The notes under the pieces were generated by a model. That model searched no databases and had not been told where the DNA came from. It saw only the letters and a program-made list of their open reading frames with translations. 64,000 nucleotides of DNA from Coleophoma eucalyptorum (taxonomy: Eukaryota; Ascomycota; Leotiomycetes; Helotiales; Dermateaceae): contig JALRME010000071.1 in NCBI GenBank assembly GCA_026120035.1, positions 1-64,000 of the forward strand, given 5' to 3'. Made by a program: the position numbers and the translations under genes. Shown here in pieces: positions 18,749-29,602 of the stretch. Numbering within the stretch: the stretch's first letter is position 1; every line of letters starts with the position of its first letter.

Positions 18749-20592
18749 CTATGCATATTCAAGAAGAATACTATCCCACATGAATCCATGCCATTGGCTT
18801 GATCTAGTGATAGTAAAATCGATTGTATTTATTCCTTTGACCAACAACCCACCCGCAATTGGGAATTCATAATAATGCCACTCCCCAGCTGTCGTTCCCG
18901 ACCTGTATAAGCATGGATCAGTTGGGATAGATGCACTGGTCAAATTTCCAATCATTGTTGACTTATTGAGGAATATTGAGGAACTAACGCCACTGGAATA
19001 TCCAGCAAGCGAGACAGATAAGACTGCTGAAGTGTTCGTTGGTAGTGTGCTAATATCGAACTGAATGGACCATGTTCCAATAGCCGATTGACCAAAACAC
19101 CACTCGATAGTGTTGCTATGATTAGCGACATAAGTCAAGTTGGCCGCGCACTTGGCTACAAGAGCATGTTCGTGTGGTGCGCCTCCATATCTAAAACCAA
19201 GTGACTTTCGATCCAGGTCTCCGACTTGAAATATTTGTTTTCGGCCTTGCGTTTTCCAGACTATGTTCCCCAAAGCTGTTGTTTTGCTTTTGGAGACGGC
19301 AACATCGTTGATAAGTAGAACCGTTGATACGTCGCGGATACTTCCACCATTGGACCATGCCTGGAGTCCATAGCTTGCCGTTCTTACATTTGGGAATTTG
19401 AAATTTCCATTATCATCTGCATAGGTGGTATAGTAGTAGTATCGGCCCTGATCAAGAGAAGTCTCATTTGGATGGTTCTATTGTACTTGATTAGAAGGCC
19501 ATTGCTGGATATCCCTGGTATTTTGTAATTACTCACGTCCCCTAGGAAAACAGCGGCCCCCTTAGCTGGTCGCCCATCAGACAGTTTGATGTTCCCGGAA
19601 ACAACGCCCCGCGACTGATATGCTTCATTATCAAACCATGAGTAAGGATAAAGTTGAGCCTCGGCTTTAGCACGTCGAGAAGCATCTCCTGAAGCGCCAT
19701 CATTCTTTTGGATTGTCAGTAGTTTTCATGTTAGAGAGCCCGATTTCTTACCAAGTACCACAACCAAGGACCCCAGACTTTATCGACGGGGAAGGCATCA
19801 GATGAAGAGGCTTGAAAATGGGTTCCATGGATCATGTTCAGTTGTACCACGTCACCGGTTGCGCTCTCTCGGTGAACCATGAGCTCTTGCTTGAGATGGT
19901 CGCCGTTGTAATCATCTTTGCCGACGTCAATATACCATGAACCGAAAGATGACCCATAGACTCCATAATAGTCAGGATTCCGAACGAAATCAGTCCAGTC
20001 ATATTTCGTAATATAGGTTCCATCCGCTTGGACCCATGTCTCGTCTTGTATCTTCGTCGCATTCTGAATCTGAGCAAACGTGGGAAGAGGACCGTCCTTG
20101 ACATCTGTTTTTCCATTTAAAAATGTTGTATTGTCCAGACGCCAGAGAGTTCTAAATTCGCCCAACACAGGGAGACCAGTATTGACGAAGTACTGATATG
20201 CTCCGGCCAGTTCTGGGAAGATGACCCAGTGGAACTCTCCCTCATTGGCAGTGAAAACTACGTCTAAAAGCTTGTTTGTCTTTTTATAGATGGCTACTGA
20301 GTTCCAAGCAAGGTTTGAAGCAGCTCCATCTGGAATTACGGTCAGAAATGCAAGGTAACTGATGACTGAACTTGAAATACTAACTATAGCTCACATAATG
20401 TCCTACAGCGTCACCAACTAGGTCATGATTCTTATAAAACAATTTGGTGCCGTAGATGGGACCAATAGTGACATTCCATAGATCATTGCCAATGATATGC
20501 TGAGTTGCGTTGATTGTCTGTAAGAAAGGGCCTTCAGCGTGTGAACTTTGGATGAAAGCTATCAACGCAGTAATTAAAACGTAGAAGCGCAT
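18749..20592 (-). CDS. Rhamnogalacturonan endolyase, polysaccharide lyase family 4
   Basis: Four exons are inferred: 20385-20592, 19752-20329, 19537-19704 and 18749-19477, with introns of 55, 47 and 59 bases and GT-AG borders. They yield 560 residues. The first 19 residues are a signal peptide (VLITALIAFIQSSHA). The mature protein contains the PL4 text VGHYVSYN, GEFRTLWRLDN, FGSWYIDVGKDDYNGDHLKQ, HRESATGDVVQLNMIHGTHF and WGPWLWYL in the catalytic domain. A fibronectin III-like middle domain (near SGNIKLSDGRPAKGA) follows, then a C-terminal carbohydrate-binding-like module ending HGFMWDSILLEYA. The family cleaves the rhamnogalacturonan I backbone of pectin by beta-elimination outside the cell. 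Intron 1 was placed so that VSY joins NGAASNL, restoring the family sequence. Order and length are normal, so the gene appears intact. Confidence 0.93.
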
Positions 20593-21899
20593 TGGAATGC
20601 TATTGGATGTGTATCTTGCTCAAAAAAAAGTTCTCTGCTCATCGATACAACGAGGTGACATAGTCTTAAATAAATATTGTACGCCTTTAATACTTCTACT
20701 CCGAATTTCAAAAAGCCTGCCATACATATATTATAGCATGGTGGGGCAGGTACTAATTAGGTTTCTCTTGGCGTATATTCTATGTTAGATCCCCTCTGAT
20801 TTAGCGTTGTCCGTTTCGGTTCAGCTGCGGCCGAAGAAACTTCTTGGTTTCAGTGTGTTCCATTCGGGTTATCGTCCTCCAGATTAAATCTTCCTTATGC
20901 AATAATCAAGTAGGATGGCCGAGATTGGCGAAAGAGGGAAGCGGGTAGCTCTATTGAGGTCATCTTACGGCTAAATAGCCGACGCCTTTATCCAAATTCC
21001 CAAGAGCTCTGTATTCTTGCTGCCTAAACACATCATTGTGGACGAATATGATAGCCGATAGAAATCAATATCCTTTATTATCTGTTGTAGAGGAGCCTTC
21101 AGTCGATCAAAGCCGAGTTATCATGCGTGACAAAGCAGTGGAGAGGTACAACCGCACATATAACTCGCATCTCACATCGGTACCACAATGACAATACTAA
21201 TACAGCGTCCACTGAGGTGTGTAACTATTTCCCTATTGAGTTTTACAAAGTTGGCGTGATAAGAAGTTGTAGATGTAAATTGTGTCCCGTTAAATGTTCT
21301 TGGAGGGCATTCCAACTATTTCATACGACTCTATACTGCCAAAGTGTCAGCAACTAAACGATGATGTTTAAGTTATCACAAATCCAATACCACCATGTAT
21401 GCCAAGAGACTCGTACAAATTAGCTAGCAGGTGCCAAGACTGCAGCTGGCAGTGATTACTTTACGGTCATGATGCAACTCACCACCTCATACAAGTTTAC
21501 GCTGCGGAATTTCGTGAATAATATTGAAAGTAAATTGCATCACTCTAGAATATCTTGTACCGAATCGAGCTGTTTATGGAAAGTTATTACTGTAGACCGA
21601 AGTTGTAACGGATGGCCGGGCTTGGCAATCAGAAGGCGGGGAACCGGTCGATGGGAAGCGGGGTAACAATATAGGAGGGAGAACGGAAAAAGAAAATTCA
21701 GCTTTCGAATAATACTGACTTTCTCTACCTTCCGGGTTGATGCAGCACGAGATTCAATCCATGACTTGGACCGTGCCTCGCTATACGGGATACCGAATAC
21801 TAAATATTCCCTGTTACTATGCACAGCAGTAAGGATAATCCAAAAAGGAAATGATAATCAGACTAAGTGGGTAAGGTCCTCAATAGTGTAGATACAAAA
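20593..21899. other. Intergenic spacer
   Basis: About 1.3 kb holds the PL4 promoter and AT-rich sequence. Short frames on both strands (for example 21127-21357 and 21540-21824) show no family features. Confidence 0.5.
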
Positions 21900-22480
21900 T
21901 AATCCAAGCACTCTTGCTCAGAGTGAAGAAAGCGATTCGAAACTCAATATCTGGATCAGGAACTATCACGTTGCCATCAGCCAATCACAACACCACTCCC
22001 CAAGTCGACCAACGATACTTTCTCGTCTTCATTCGGCAGTGTAGAAACCCTGACTTTAATCACATACTCTCTTCTCCGCTTCAATCCCTGGTGAACAGGT
22101 ATGCTTTCCACACCACTACCAGTAGGTTGCAATTGCCCTTGCTCATACAGATACGCCGATAGCAGACCAGCTGAACTTCCTGTTCCTGGGTCTTCTCCTG
22201 GTATTCCTGGGCTGAAAACTCGTGCTTGAATAAAAATCTCTCTAAGCCGTGTCTGGCGTGAATAAGTAGAGCCTATATACTGTTTGATCCACAAAGAATA
22301 GCTGCTGCAAGAGCTTGTCACACTGAATCGAGGCCTTATTTAAAGCTTCAACAGATGGTATTGGGACGAGCAAATAATTCCTGATGTTTTGAATCCAATC
22401 TCGTAAACATTCAATCCAATTCTTTGAGCAAGAGCTGTGGATCGAGTGAAAGTTGTGACATTGAGAATTCGCTTCTCAAA
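21900..22480 (-). pseudogene. PhzF-family isomerase relic
   Basis: On the minus strand three frames in sequence give NVTTFTRSTALAQRIGLN and YEIGFKTSG. Then LVPIPSVEALNKASIQ and CDKLLQQLF appear, then after a frameshift RVFSPGIPGEDPGTGSSAG, LLSAYLYEQG, HQGLKRRREYVIKV, and finally DGNVIVPDPDIEF. The EDPxTGSxAG segment is the signature of the PhzF/diaminopimelate epimerase-fold family. At least three frameshifts or stops interrupt it, and the N-terminal catalytic part is missing or unrecognisable. It is the remains of a once complete gene. Confidence 0.78.
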
Positions 22481-22816
22481 TTAAGACGGCTAAAGTTTTC
22501 CCTCATTTCGATTCTTGTAACTCCGTATTACTGTGACTGGCAAGATCTTATCAACTAGCTATTGATGAAAGTAAAATACATCGTCGCCGTTTAAGCGTGT
22601 GGGCTGCTAAACTTTTGTATATATTCAAACAGAAAGAAAAAGTGTTGTTATTCAATCACCCAATTGTGTGCATAGAACGCATAACCGTAGTATAACCATA
22701 TTGTTACCAAATGGATTAGTATAACAAAGATCCGAGATTTTCGCTATCTACCAGCCAGTATAGATAGGTATGTCCCAGTTAAATCGTATTCCACCAAACG
22801 GCAGTATCAAAGTGAA

Positions 22817-22910
22817 TAGTCATGTGACCATGCGACATGCACCTCAGGTACATGTATATAAGTCTTCAGGCAACTCTCACTTTACTCCTACGTAGTCGAG
22901 GCATAGTCAA
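22817..22910 (+). repeat. Dispersed repeat family 1, copy B
   Basis: About 94 bases are similar to copies A, C and D. It opens with GTCATGTGACCA and closes with GTAGTCGAGGCATAGTCAA. It lies about 170 bases upstream of the glycosyltransferase gene in the same orientation. The rest of 22481-23078 contains no gene. Confidence 0.72.
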
Positions 22911-23078
22911 TCTAGCCTCTAGTGATGACCCAAGAATCGTTCTTTGCAACAAAAAGTAAATATCTATATTATAAGCTACTCCAGTGACGCAGCCTGAGCC
23001 TACCTCCGAAGACTAACAGTAAGCACTAAGAGCGACCATCTATATACCCACCAAAATTCTTGCCGCTGAATCAATCAA

Positions 23079-24533
23079 ATGAATAAATTATCTACATTCA
23101 ACGCCATGGCCACGTACAAGAAGCCATTCATAGTGATGGCTGCCCATCCCATCAACGGGCATGTCCAGCCCATTCGCCTCGTCGCTAGCGAGTTGATAAA
23201 GCACGGCTATGAAATAACTGTCCTCCTCCCATCCGCTTATAAGGAGGCCTTCAAGAAGCTGGATCTTACTTTTATACCCCTTACCGGAATCGCTGACTAT
23301 ACCGAGAAAGACTTTGATACTCTGCAGCCCGAGCGAAACTACTGGCCCCCGGGCCTTGAGCAGCTAGTCTACCGATCTATCGTGCCCACTCGAGCCATTT
23401 TCCGGCAGGCGCGCGCCCTGCAGAGCATTTTCCACGATCTAAAGGCGCGAGTGCCAGATCGACCTATTGTCGTGGTCCAAGAGTCCTGGTTTCGAGGTAG
23501 CACGCCTATGCTCCTCCATATCCCTGGCCTGATCTACGTCCCAGTCATCGCCCTGGGCGTCACACCCTTCATGATGCCCAGCATCGACTTTCTACCGTTG
23601 GGCATCCGCGCTTTCCCCGACACCTCGCCCGCCGGTCGTGCAAAGGTCAGAGCTTGGCTCCGCAGCATGCTCCCGGCGTTCGAGCGACCCCAGCGGGAAT
23701 TTCAGTGGGTGCTAGAGGATCTGGGGTTGGAAGAGGGAAAACCATTTCCTCACGTGAGCGAGCGGTTCCAGCTCCCGGAAGCTCATTTGCAGATGTGTAT
23801 TCCGAGCTTAGAGCTCCCAAGAACCGACATGCCGCCCAATGTGCGGTTTATTGGCGGCGTGCCTGCGAGTGATGCGGATGTATGGATGGACCGTCCGGCA
23901 TGGTGGGATGAGCTGCTAGGTAATATAAGGAAGAGGGATTTTATTGCTGTTACGCAGGGAACCATGGACATTGACTATACTGAGCTGATCATTCCAACGA
24001 TTGAGGCCCTGCGACACAGACCGAATACGATCGTAGTGGTGGTTCTGGGATGGAGAGGTGCAACGCTACCGGATGAGATAAGTATTCCCGCACACATATA
24101 TGTAATGGACTATGTGCCATACACCGAGCTCCTGAAGCACGCGACGCTCTTCGTCACCAACGGCGGGTACAATGGAGTGCAGCAGGCGGTTAGTCACGGG
24201 GTTCCGATTCTCAAGGCGGGCCTGGACGGTGACAAGATGGCAACGGGCAACCGAATCGAGTGGGCTGGGTGCGGACTCGATCTTTGGGTGACTCGACCAA
24301 CGGTAGAGCAGGTTCGGGAAGGTATTGAGATGGTGCTAAAGGACTCGAAGATCAAGACAAGAGTATTAGAGATGCAGGAGGAGGCGAAGAGATACGATCC
24401 TATTAAGCTCATTGTAGAGCAAATTGAGGCGATAGCAGTATTGAAGGATACTGATATTAAAACGCCCACTTGGACGAGCTTATATGTTGACGATGAAGTG
24501 AGTGAGGAGAAGCCGTATGATGAAAAGAGATAA
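23079..24533 (+). CDS. Family 1 glycosyltransferase (UGT/MGT type)
   Basis: This single-exon gene encodes up to 484 residues with a GT-B fold. The N-terminal acceptor domain opens with PFIVMAAHPINGHVQPIRLV, the HxGHxxP loop of family-1 glycosyltransferases. The C-terminal donor domain contains VMDYVPYTELLKHATLFVTN near residue 345 and GGYNGVQQAVSHGVPIL near 362, the fungal/bacterial counterpart of the plant secondary product signature (HGGxxSxxEAxxxGVP). Such enzymes transfer a sugar from UDP-sugar to small hydrophobic molecules, often for detoxification or metabolite tailoring. An ATG at 23106 in a better context (CGCCATGG) is an equally good or better start and would give 475 residues. No signal peptide or membrane anchor is evident. 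Copy B of repeat family 1 lies just upstream. Confidence 0.92.
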   Translation: MNKLSTFNAMATYKKPFIVMAAHPINGHVQPIRLVASELIKHGYEITVLLPSAYKEAFKKLDLTFIPLTGIADYTEKDFDTLQPERNYWPPGLEQLVYRSIVPTRAIFRQARALQSIFHDLKARVPDRPIVVVQESWFRGSTPMLLHIPGLIYVPVIALGVTPFMMPSIDFLPLGIRAFPDTSPAGRAKVRAWLRSMLPAFERPQREFQWVLEDLGLEEGKPFPHVSERFQLPEAHLQMCIPSLELPRTDMPPNVRFIGGVPASDADVWMDRPAWWDELLGNIRKRDFIAVTQGTMDIDYTELIIPTIEALRHRPNTIVVVVLGWRGATLPDEISIPAHIYVMDYVPYTELLKHATLFVTNGGYNGVQQAVSHGVPILKAGLDGDKMATGNRIEWAGCGLDLWVTRPTVEQVREGIEMVLKDSKIKTRVLEMQEEAKRYDPIKLIVEQIEAIAVLKDTDIKTPTWTSLYVDDEVSEEKPYDEKR

Positions 24534-25259
24534 AGCATAGACATGTCCAGAACAAGCTCAACCTCAAGGAAAGCTGATTACAAAGTTTCTTTTTCTGTTC
24601 AGTAACACGTTTCAATATGCAGACTTATTCTAATGTCAAATTATTGTTGCACAGCTGATGGTGAAGTACGAGTATGTCTCTAATACTAGGGGTAGCTCCC
24701 AGCCCAGAAACCCCAGCGTCCTTAGAAGTCGCATGCCCGACCCGAGACGCACATAGATCTAAGAAGAAAGATAGATATAATGCATTTGGACAGTTACAGC
24801 TCCATGCCCATTGTGCTATTTCCATTCTCATCAGAACGCGCTTCCCATCATCTACACCATTGAATAAATATTAATTACAGCGAGCCGCATTATTCAATCT
24901 ACATTGATACTTCTCAGAGGCTGGATAGGTATCCTGTAGGTGACGATGACCGAAGATCAAGACAAGTGGAGGTAACATAGTCATAGATTCGACACCCCTG
25001 TTGTGGTAATTTCCAAGCTATCTAGGTTGGTTCTTATGAAAGCGATCCGCCAGAGAAACCGCTGCAAATATGTGTCAGATACAGTGCAGCAGCAGCAGTC
25101 TTTCGTAGTCACACATCAGGTCCAGTCTTTCGGGGAGTAATTGCTTGTTTGGTCCCCAACCGAGAAGCTTATTTTACAACTATAACATGAACTGATACAT
25201 ATGGTTATAAGAAAAGAGTTAGGAAGACGCTAGAAATCACATTTGACCATCCATCCCTA
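24534..25259. other. Intergenic spacer between convergent genes
   Basis: About 725 bases contain the 3' flanks of two convergent genes. Short frames at 24625-24874 on both strands carry no recognisable domain. Confidence 0.5.
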
Positions 25260-26608
25260 TTATTGTGGAATTATGCTCGCAGTATAAGTGGGATACCCAT
25301 TGTACCCCGCTGTACTATAAAAGAATTGGTTGTTATATAATGTATATGCGTTTGCACTTCCATACTGAAATGTCAACGAGGCATTTGAGTTAACTACAAA
25401 GTTGATTGACGTAAAATATTGTGGCAATCTCGCAATGTCAGCCGTCGTGAGTGCCTCGAAGTAGTAGTTTTTAAGGGGAATATATGCGCACGTTATTATA
25501 TTAGATGCAATAGTAACCAGTTGATTAGAGGTGTTGATTGTGTAGACTGTAGCGGAAGAGATGGATGTTACACCGTAGACAGATAAGGCGCTAGTTGTAG
25601 CCTGCATATAGAGGGTGGTGCCGCCTGCAACAGGAGTCATGGCGATGATGAAATTGGGAATGGGTACACTGGCGGTCTCGATGGAGGAGACAAAGGAAGT
25701 TGTTGTAGAATACATGTAAGTTGTACTTGGCGATGCAGTGATGGTAGAATCGAATGTTGTAAGGCTGACTGAAAGTACTGACGAGGTGACATCGATGGCT
25801 TGAGTGGCGGTTGCCGTGGTAGTTTGATAATTGGTGAAAACGATTTCTGTTTCAATGTCTGCGACAATGATGCTTGTTTGCGTCGTGGTTAAGAATGCCG
25901 TGACTGTGACTGTAGAGACCGGAAGTGTCGAATAAACAGTTGAAGTGCTGGCGCTAACACCAGCTAGATTACAGCCCGAAGAATAGTCTCCACAGTTGCT
26001 GCAAGCTGTGGCATATGTTGGGATGGAATTGCATTCGGTTGATATTGTTCGTTTCACAGGAGCTCCATACGTTGGGTAGTATGAGGTGAAGGTAGAAACA
26101 ACAGCCGTACTCGTCACGGTAACTACGGAGGTGGACGTGATTATGGGTGTGACCGTAGCTAAGCTTGTGACAGTCTGGCTTTCAATAGTAGTTGAAAGTG
26201 CTGTGGAAATTTCATAATCTATCGTAGTTAATGTTGCGAATACAGTTCTAGTTATGCTTTCGGTGATTGATTCCACCAAGGTAGAATCGGCAGTCACTTG
26301 AACTTGGATTGTAGTTGTTGTAGTTCTGCATAACTGTTAATTAATTTCTTACGCTGGAGGGGTCTCATACGATGCTGAAGGAGTGACTAGGACGGTGGAA
26401 GTAAACGGATATGATGCGAAAAAAGTGCTACAATCCGCTCTGGCTCGGTTGGAAAAGATAATTCCCTTGGTGGTTGCATCGACGAGTTGTGCTGTAAGAA
26501 GTAAACATCGGGTCTAGAGGCTAGACAAGGAAGTAACATCATACCACACTCGTTGGTAGAAGCCCCGACTACCAATCTAGCTAGGAAAATAAGAGGAATG
26601 AGCTTCAT
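25260..26608 (-). CDS. Secreted Ser/Thr-rich cell-wall-like protein
   Basis: Three exons are inferred: 26545-26608, 26371-26491 and 25260-26325, with introns of 53 and 45 bases. The product is 416 residues. Exon 1 encodes a signal peptide (MKLIPLIFLARLVVGAS). A long Ser/Thr/Val-rich region, with many TSTVVT-like strings expected to be O-mannosylated, is interrupted near residue 150-175 by a cysteine cluster (TECNS, ACSNCGDYSSGCN). From about residue 285 a more ordered C-terminal domain rich in Tyr, Phe and Asn begins. There is no obvious GPI signal at the C-terminus (TYTASIIPQ). Function is unknown; surface or adhesive roles are typical of such proteins. A second intron donor (GTAAGA) inside intron 2 would leave only 27 bases and is rejected. 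It is divergent from the next wall protein gene. Confidence 0.8.
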
Positions 26609-27592
26609 CGTCGATCACGAGCTGAAGCAGAAATAAATGACAGAAAGCGAATACAAAATCAAGTCTTGGAGGAAATCAGAAAATACAGCCCATAGCGGAT
26701 ATAAGAGATTTTGATGCGATGTAGAAGCAATAGGACCAAACGGGGTGTAGCATTCAGCCTCATGACCCGCAGCTATACAAAACCGCCACTTGTAATACAT
26801 CGGGTTAGCTCCAAGGTCTAGTTTTTGACGTCTCGGGTTGGAAAACCAAATAGGATCGTCAGCTACTAAGTTTAAGCTACAACAATTCCCTCACAGGGAA
26901 GACCGGCCCACATATGAAGTACGCACAGATCGACGACGGACATAGAATCTTCGTACTGGAATCGTACGACAGAGAGCCCCTGCTCCGTGTAGCCATCTAA
27001 GTGGGGTTAAGCTTGAAAATCAATAGTCGCTAACGACAATCGACTGATCAAGGACTAGGCTCGGCTCTTTTGAGGCTCTTTGGACGCTCTTGAAATTTGC
27101 TGTAACTGGACGTGACTGTAAGAAAGCTTGGTATATTATATGTTTCCTAACTGCAATGGTGCCTACTGTTTGTTGTAAGACTAGATTAAGCTTAATATAG
27201 TATATGTTTCTTAATGTGACATAGTATCTACTATTTGTCCTAATACTAGACGATTGAATTCATTTTTATTGGATTTAAACTACATATCAACAATCTATAA
27301 AAACGACAAGTGCTTTTGTACCGGCTGCAGACATATGCCCATTTCCACCATTTCTAGAACTATTAGCCAGCTGAGTTGTGGGGTAGCTTAATGTGATTCA
27401 ATCTCCGTGCCCCATTTACTGTGGCTACTCGTCTAGTCAATCCGCATTGGGCACTCGCTAAAGAATTGCAGTCGTCTATCCCATCAAAGGCGATGTTTTC
27501 AAGATATAAACAGCGTCCCCCTTTTGCTTCAATTTCTTCAGCCTCATCTCAAGTTCGGTCTTTCTGATCGATCCTCACCCTCATTACGATCT
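26609..27592. other. Shared divergent promoter region
   Basis: About 980 bases separate the starts of two divergent Ser/Thr-rich secreted-protein genes. A 61-residue minus-strand frame at 26615-26800 has no recognisable character. Co-regulation from this region is possible, but no specific site was identified. Confidence 0.5.
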
Positions 27593-29179
27593 ATGGCTCC
27601 TTTACTGCAGATGGCAGGTCTTCTACTGCTGGGGTTGAAGACGGTTTCTGCCGACTTGCTTTGTTCCGCCATTTCTTCTCCTCCTTCAGATATCTTTTGT
27701 GGTGTTAGTGGCCAAATCAATGTTTTCGATTTCTTCCAAGAAGACCTGTTCGATGCTCATAGTGCGACACCTGAAGGCTGTGCCGAAGCATGTGTTCACT
27801 CCGCAGGATGCCTGTCTTTCTATGTTGATCCAGGATCCTTCTGCGAATTACACAGCGGCAACGAAGTGCAGACTGGCTTCGTAACAGGCCTGGACGATGA
27901 TTACACGGGATACGATATTACTTGTTTTGTCTGCGCTGACTCATCGACTGCTGCAACCTCTTCAGCTGTACTGAAAACTTCTTTCGTTCCCACGCCTTCG
28001 GTCGTTACAACGTCAAATAGCAGCACTAGCAGTACAACATCTTCAGCTGTACTGATGACTTCTTTTCTTCCCATGCCTTCAGTTGTTCAAACGTCAAATA
28101 GCAGCACTATTTGTAACAGTACAACATCAAACATCAGCCCGATTTCTAATAGCACAATATCTTACTCACAAACCAGCACACGTTTCCAGACCTACCCGAC
28201 ACAAGCTGCGTCCCCAAGTGTCAATAATTCTACATACAGCATCAGGTCTCAGAGTACAATAAGCAAACCATGTTCTAGCACCAGCAAACCTTATCAAAAT
28301 TCAACAATAGAATCTAGTACCCATACTGCTAGCAATTCCCTGCCGATCGCGAGCGATTCTGATTCCAAACCCCAGCAAACAGGGCCTGACTCCGAGACGA
28401 GCCGTCCTTCGTCCATTTCTTCTGTTTCCAGGCCTCTGTCTCAAACAAGCACCAGCACTTCAGGGGATATATCACCTCCAGGATTTACGACCTCCACAGT
28501 ATATGCGATATCCACGTATACCATCCCTAGCTGCGCACCAAGCACTACAAACTGCCTGCTAAATTCGGTAACAACCGAAACCATTGCAGTCTATACCACG
28601 ATCTGTCCAGTTGTCGAGGGAGAAGGAACATCCACCGTCCCAGAGATAACGTCTGTTCCGGCTGGATACACGACGAGCACCGTTTACGCCACGAAACTCT
28701 ACACCATCACCAGCTGTGCCGCTACGGTCACAAATTGTCCCATTGGCCAAGTCACCACGGAAACTTCAAGTCTCTACACAATCATCCGCCCGGAAAGTGG
28801 AACTTCATCAAACACAGCTGCAAAACAAACTGATGCCTCTTTTGAAGCTCCATTTGCTTCTATTTCAGTAAATAGCGCCCCAGCGACCTCTGGACCTTCA
28901 CAGGCTTCTACCACCTCGTCAAGTGTGCAGCCACCTCTGGTACAAACTCTTGTGAACTCTGCAGCTAGCAATGTGATTGGAAATGCAGCTCTGAGCTCGT
29001 CGCCAAGTTCACAGCCAACTTTAGAGCAAAGTCTTGTGCAATCCTCAGTTAGCAACGTGACTGCATATGCAACTCCTAGCACTTCGACTTTGAAATATAC
29101 TAATACTGGGGGGACTATTAGCATCAAATGGAATGAGATGATGATTGCACTTGGTGTTACTGCCCTCGTGATTATATAG
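27593..29179 (+). CDS. Ser/Thr-rich GPI-anchored surface protein with PAN/Apple-like module
   Basis: This is a single-exon gene for 528 residues. The ATG at 27593 directly opens a signal peptide (MAGLLLLGLKTVSA within the first 20 residues). An upstream TTG extension is not credible. Residues about 22-120 form a cysteine-rich module with ATPEGCAEACVHSAGCLSFY and FCELHSG, spaced like a PAN/Apple domain. A low-complexity Ser/Thr stalk follows. Two related repeats, each with TTSTVYA, YTI, SC or TSC, TNC, TTET and YT, lie near residues 300-410. Such repeats recur in ascomycete GPI proteins. The C-terminus ends in a hydrophobic tail (MMIALGVTALVII) after a small-residue region, consistent with a GPI signal. 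It probably decorates the wall or membrane; the ligand is unknown. Confidence 0.85.
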   Translation: MAPLLQMAGLLLLGLKTVSADLLCSAISSPPSDIFCGVSGQINVFDFFQEDLFDAHSATPEGCAEACVHSAGCLSFYVDPGSFCELHSGNEVQTGFVTGLDDDYTGYDITCFVCADSSTAATSSAVLKTSFVPTPSVVTTSNSSTSSTTSSAVLMTSFLPMPSVVQTSNSSTICNSTTSNISPISNSTISYSQTSTRFQTYPTQAASPSVNNSTYSIRSQSTISKPCSSTSKPYQNSTIESSTHTASNSLPIASDSDSKPQQTGPDSETSRPSSISSVSRPLSQTSTSTSGDISPPGFTTSTVYAISTYTIPSCAPSTTNCLLNSVTTETIAVYTTICPVVEGEGTSTVPEITSVPAGYTTSTVYATKLYTITSCAATVTNCPIGQVTTETSSLYTIIRPESGTSSNTAAKQTDASFEAPFASISVNSAPATSGPSQASTTSSSVQPPLVQTLVNSAASNVIGNAALSSSPSSQPTLEQSLVQSSVSNVTAYATPSTSTLKYTNTGGTISIKWNEMMIALGVTALVII

Positions 29180-29294
29180 AAGAACTGGTAATTTTCCTTA
29201 TTTTCAAGTGCACTATATGAGCAATTGTACTATTTGAAAATATACTACAACTCACGATTTAAACATCTTTATATTGAATATGATTAACTTACTC

Positions 29295-29602
29295 AAGAAC
29301 TTTAAGTATTCCCGTCATCCTGATTCTTTCCTGCAGCAACTATGAGGACCAGCATGCACTGAAAGCCAAACATCGTCTTGGAGGCGACGCGCCAAGTCTG
29401 ACAGGGCATGGTTGAGCAACTTCAAATTTAATCCGTGGATGATGTATCCATAATTGACTAGCTGAGGTGGTTGATGATGGCTGCCAAAGAAAATGTTAGC
29501 GAGGCTGAGAACTGCTTGATGCAGTGTCTGAGCAGTATTTGTGTTTTCCCTCGCGATGACTATATAAATTAAATCTCTCTTTCTTCTCAGCGTAATAAAC
29601 AA
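29295..29602 (-). pseudogene. Probable fungal transcription-factor domain relic
   Basis: The minus strand reads LHQAVLSLANIFFGSHHQPP, LVNYGYIIHGLNLKLLNHAL and DLARRLQDDVWLSV. The pattern AxxxFGSxHxxxxLxxxGxxxxGxxLxxLNxxLsdxxRxxxDxVLxSV occurs in the middle-homology domain of fungal-specific (Zn2Cys6-type) regulators. A frameshift near 29340 would continue as LVLIVAAGKNQDDGNT. No DNA-binding domain is nearby. The match is by motif memory only, so confidence is moderate. Confidence 0.45.

Noticed and set aside
20330..20394. Alternative PL4 intron 1 with donor GTGAGC at 20394
   Set aside because: None of the acceptors downstream restores the frame, while GTTAGT at 20384 joins VSY to NGAASNL as in the family.
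26326..26370. Alternative 27-base intron (GTAAGA donor) in the Ser/Thr-rich gene
   Set aside because: It preserves the frame but is too short for a spliceosomal intron; the 45-base version is used.
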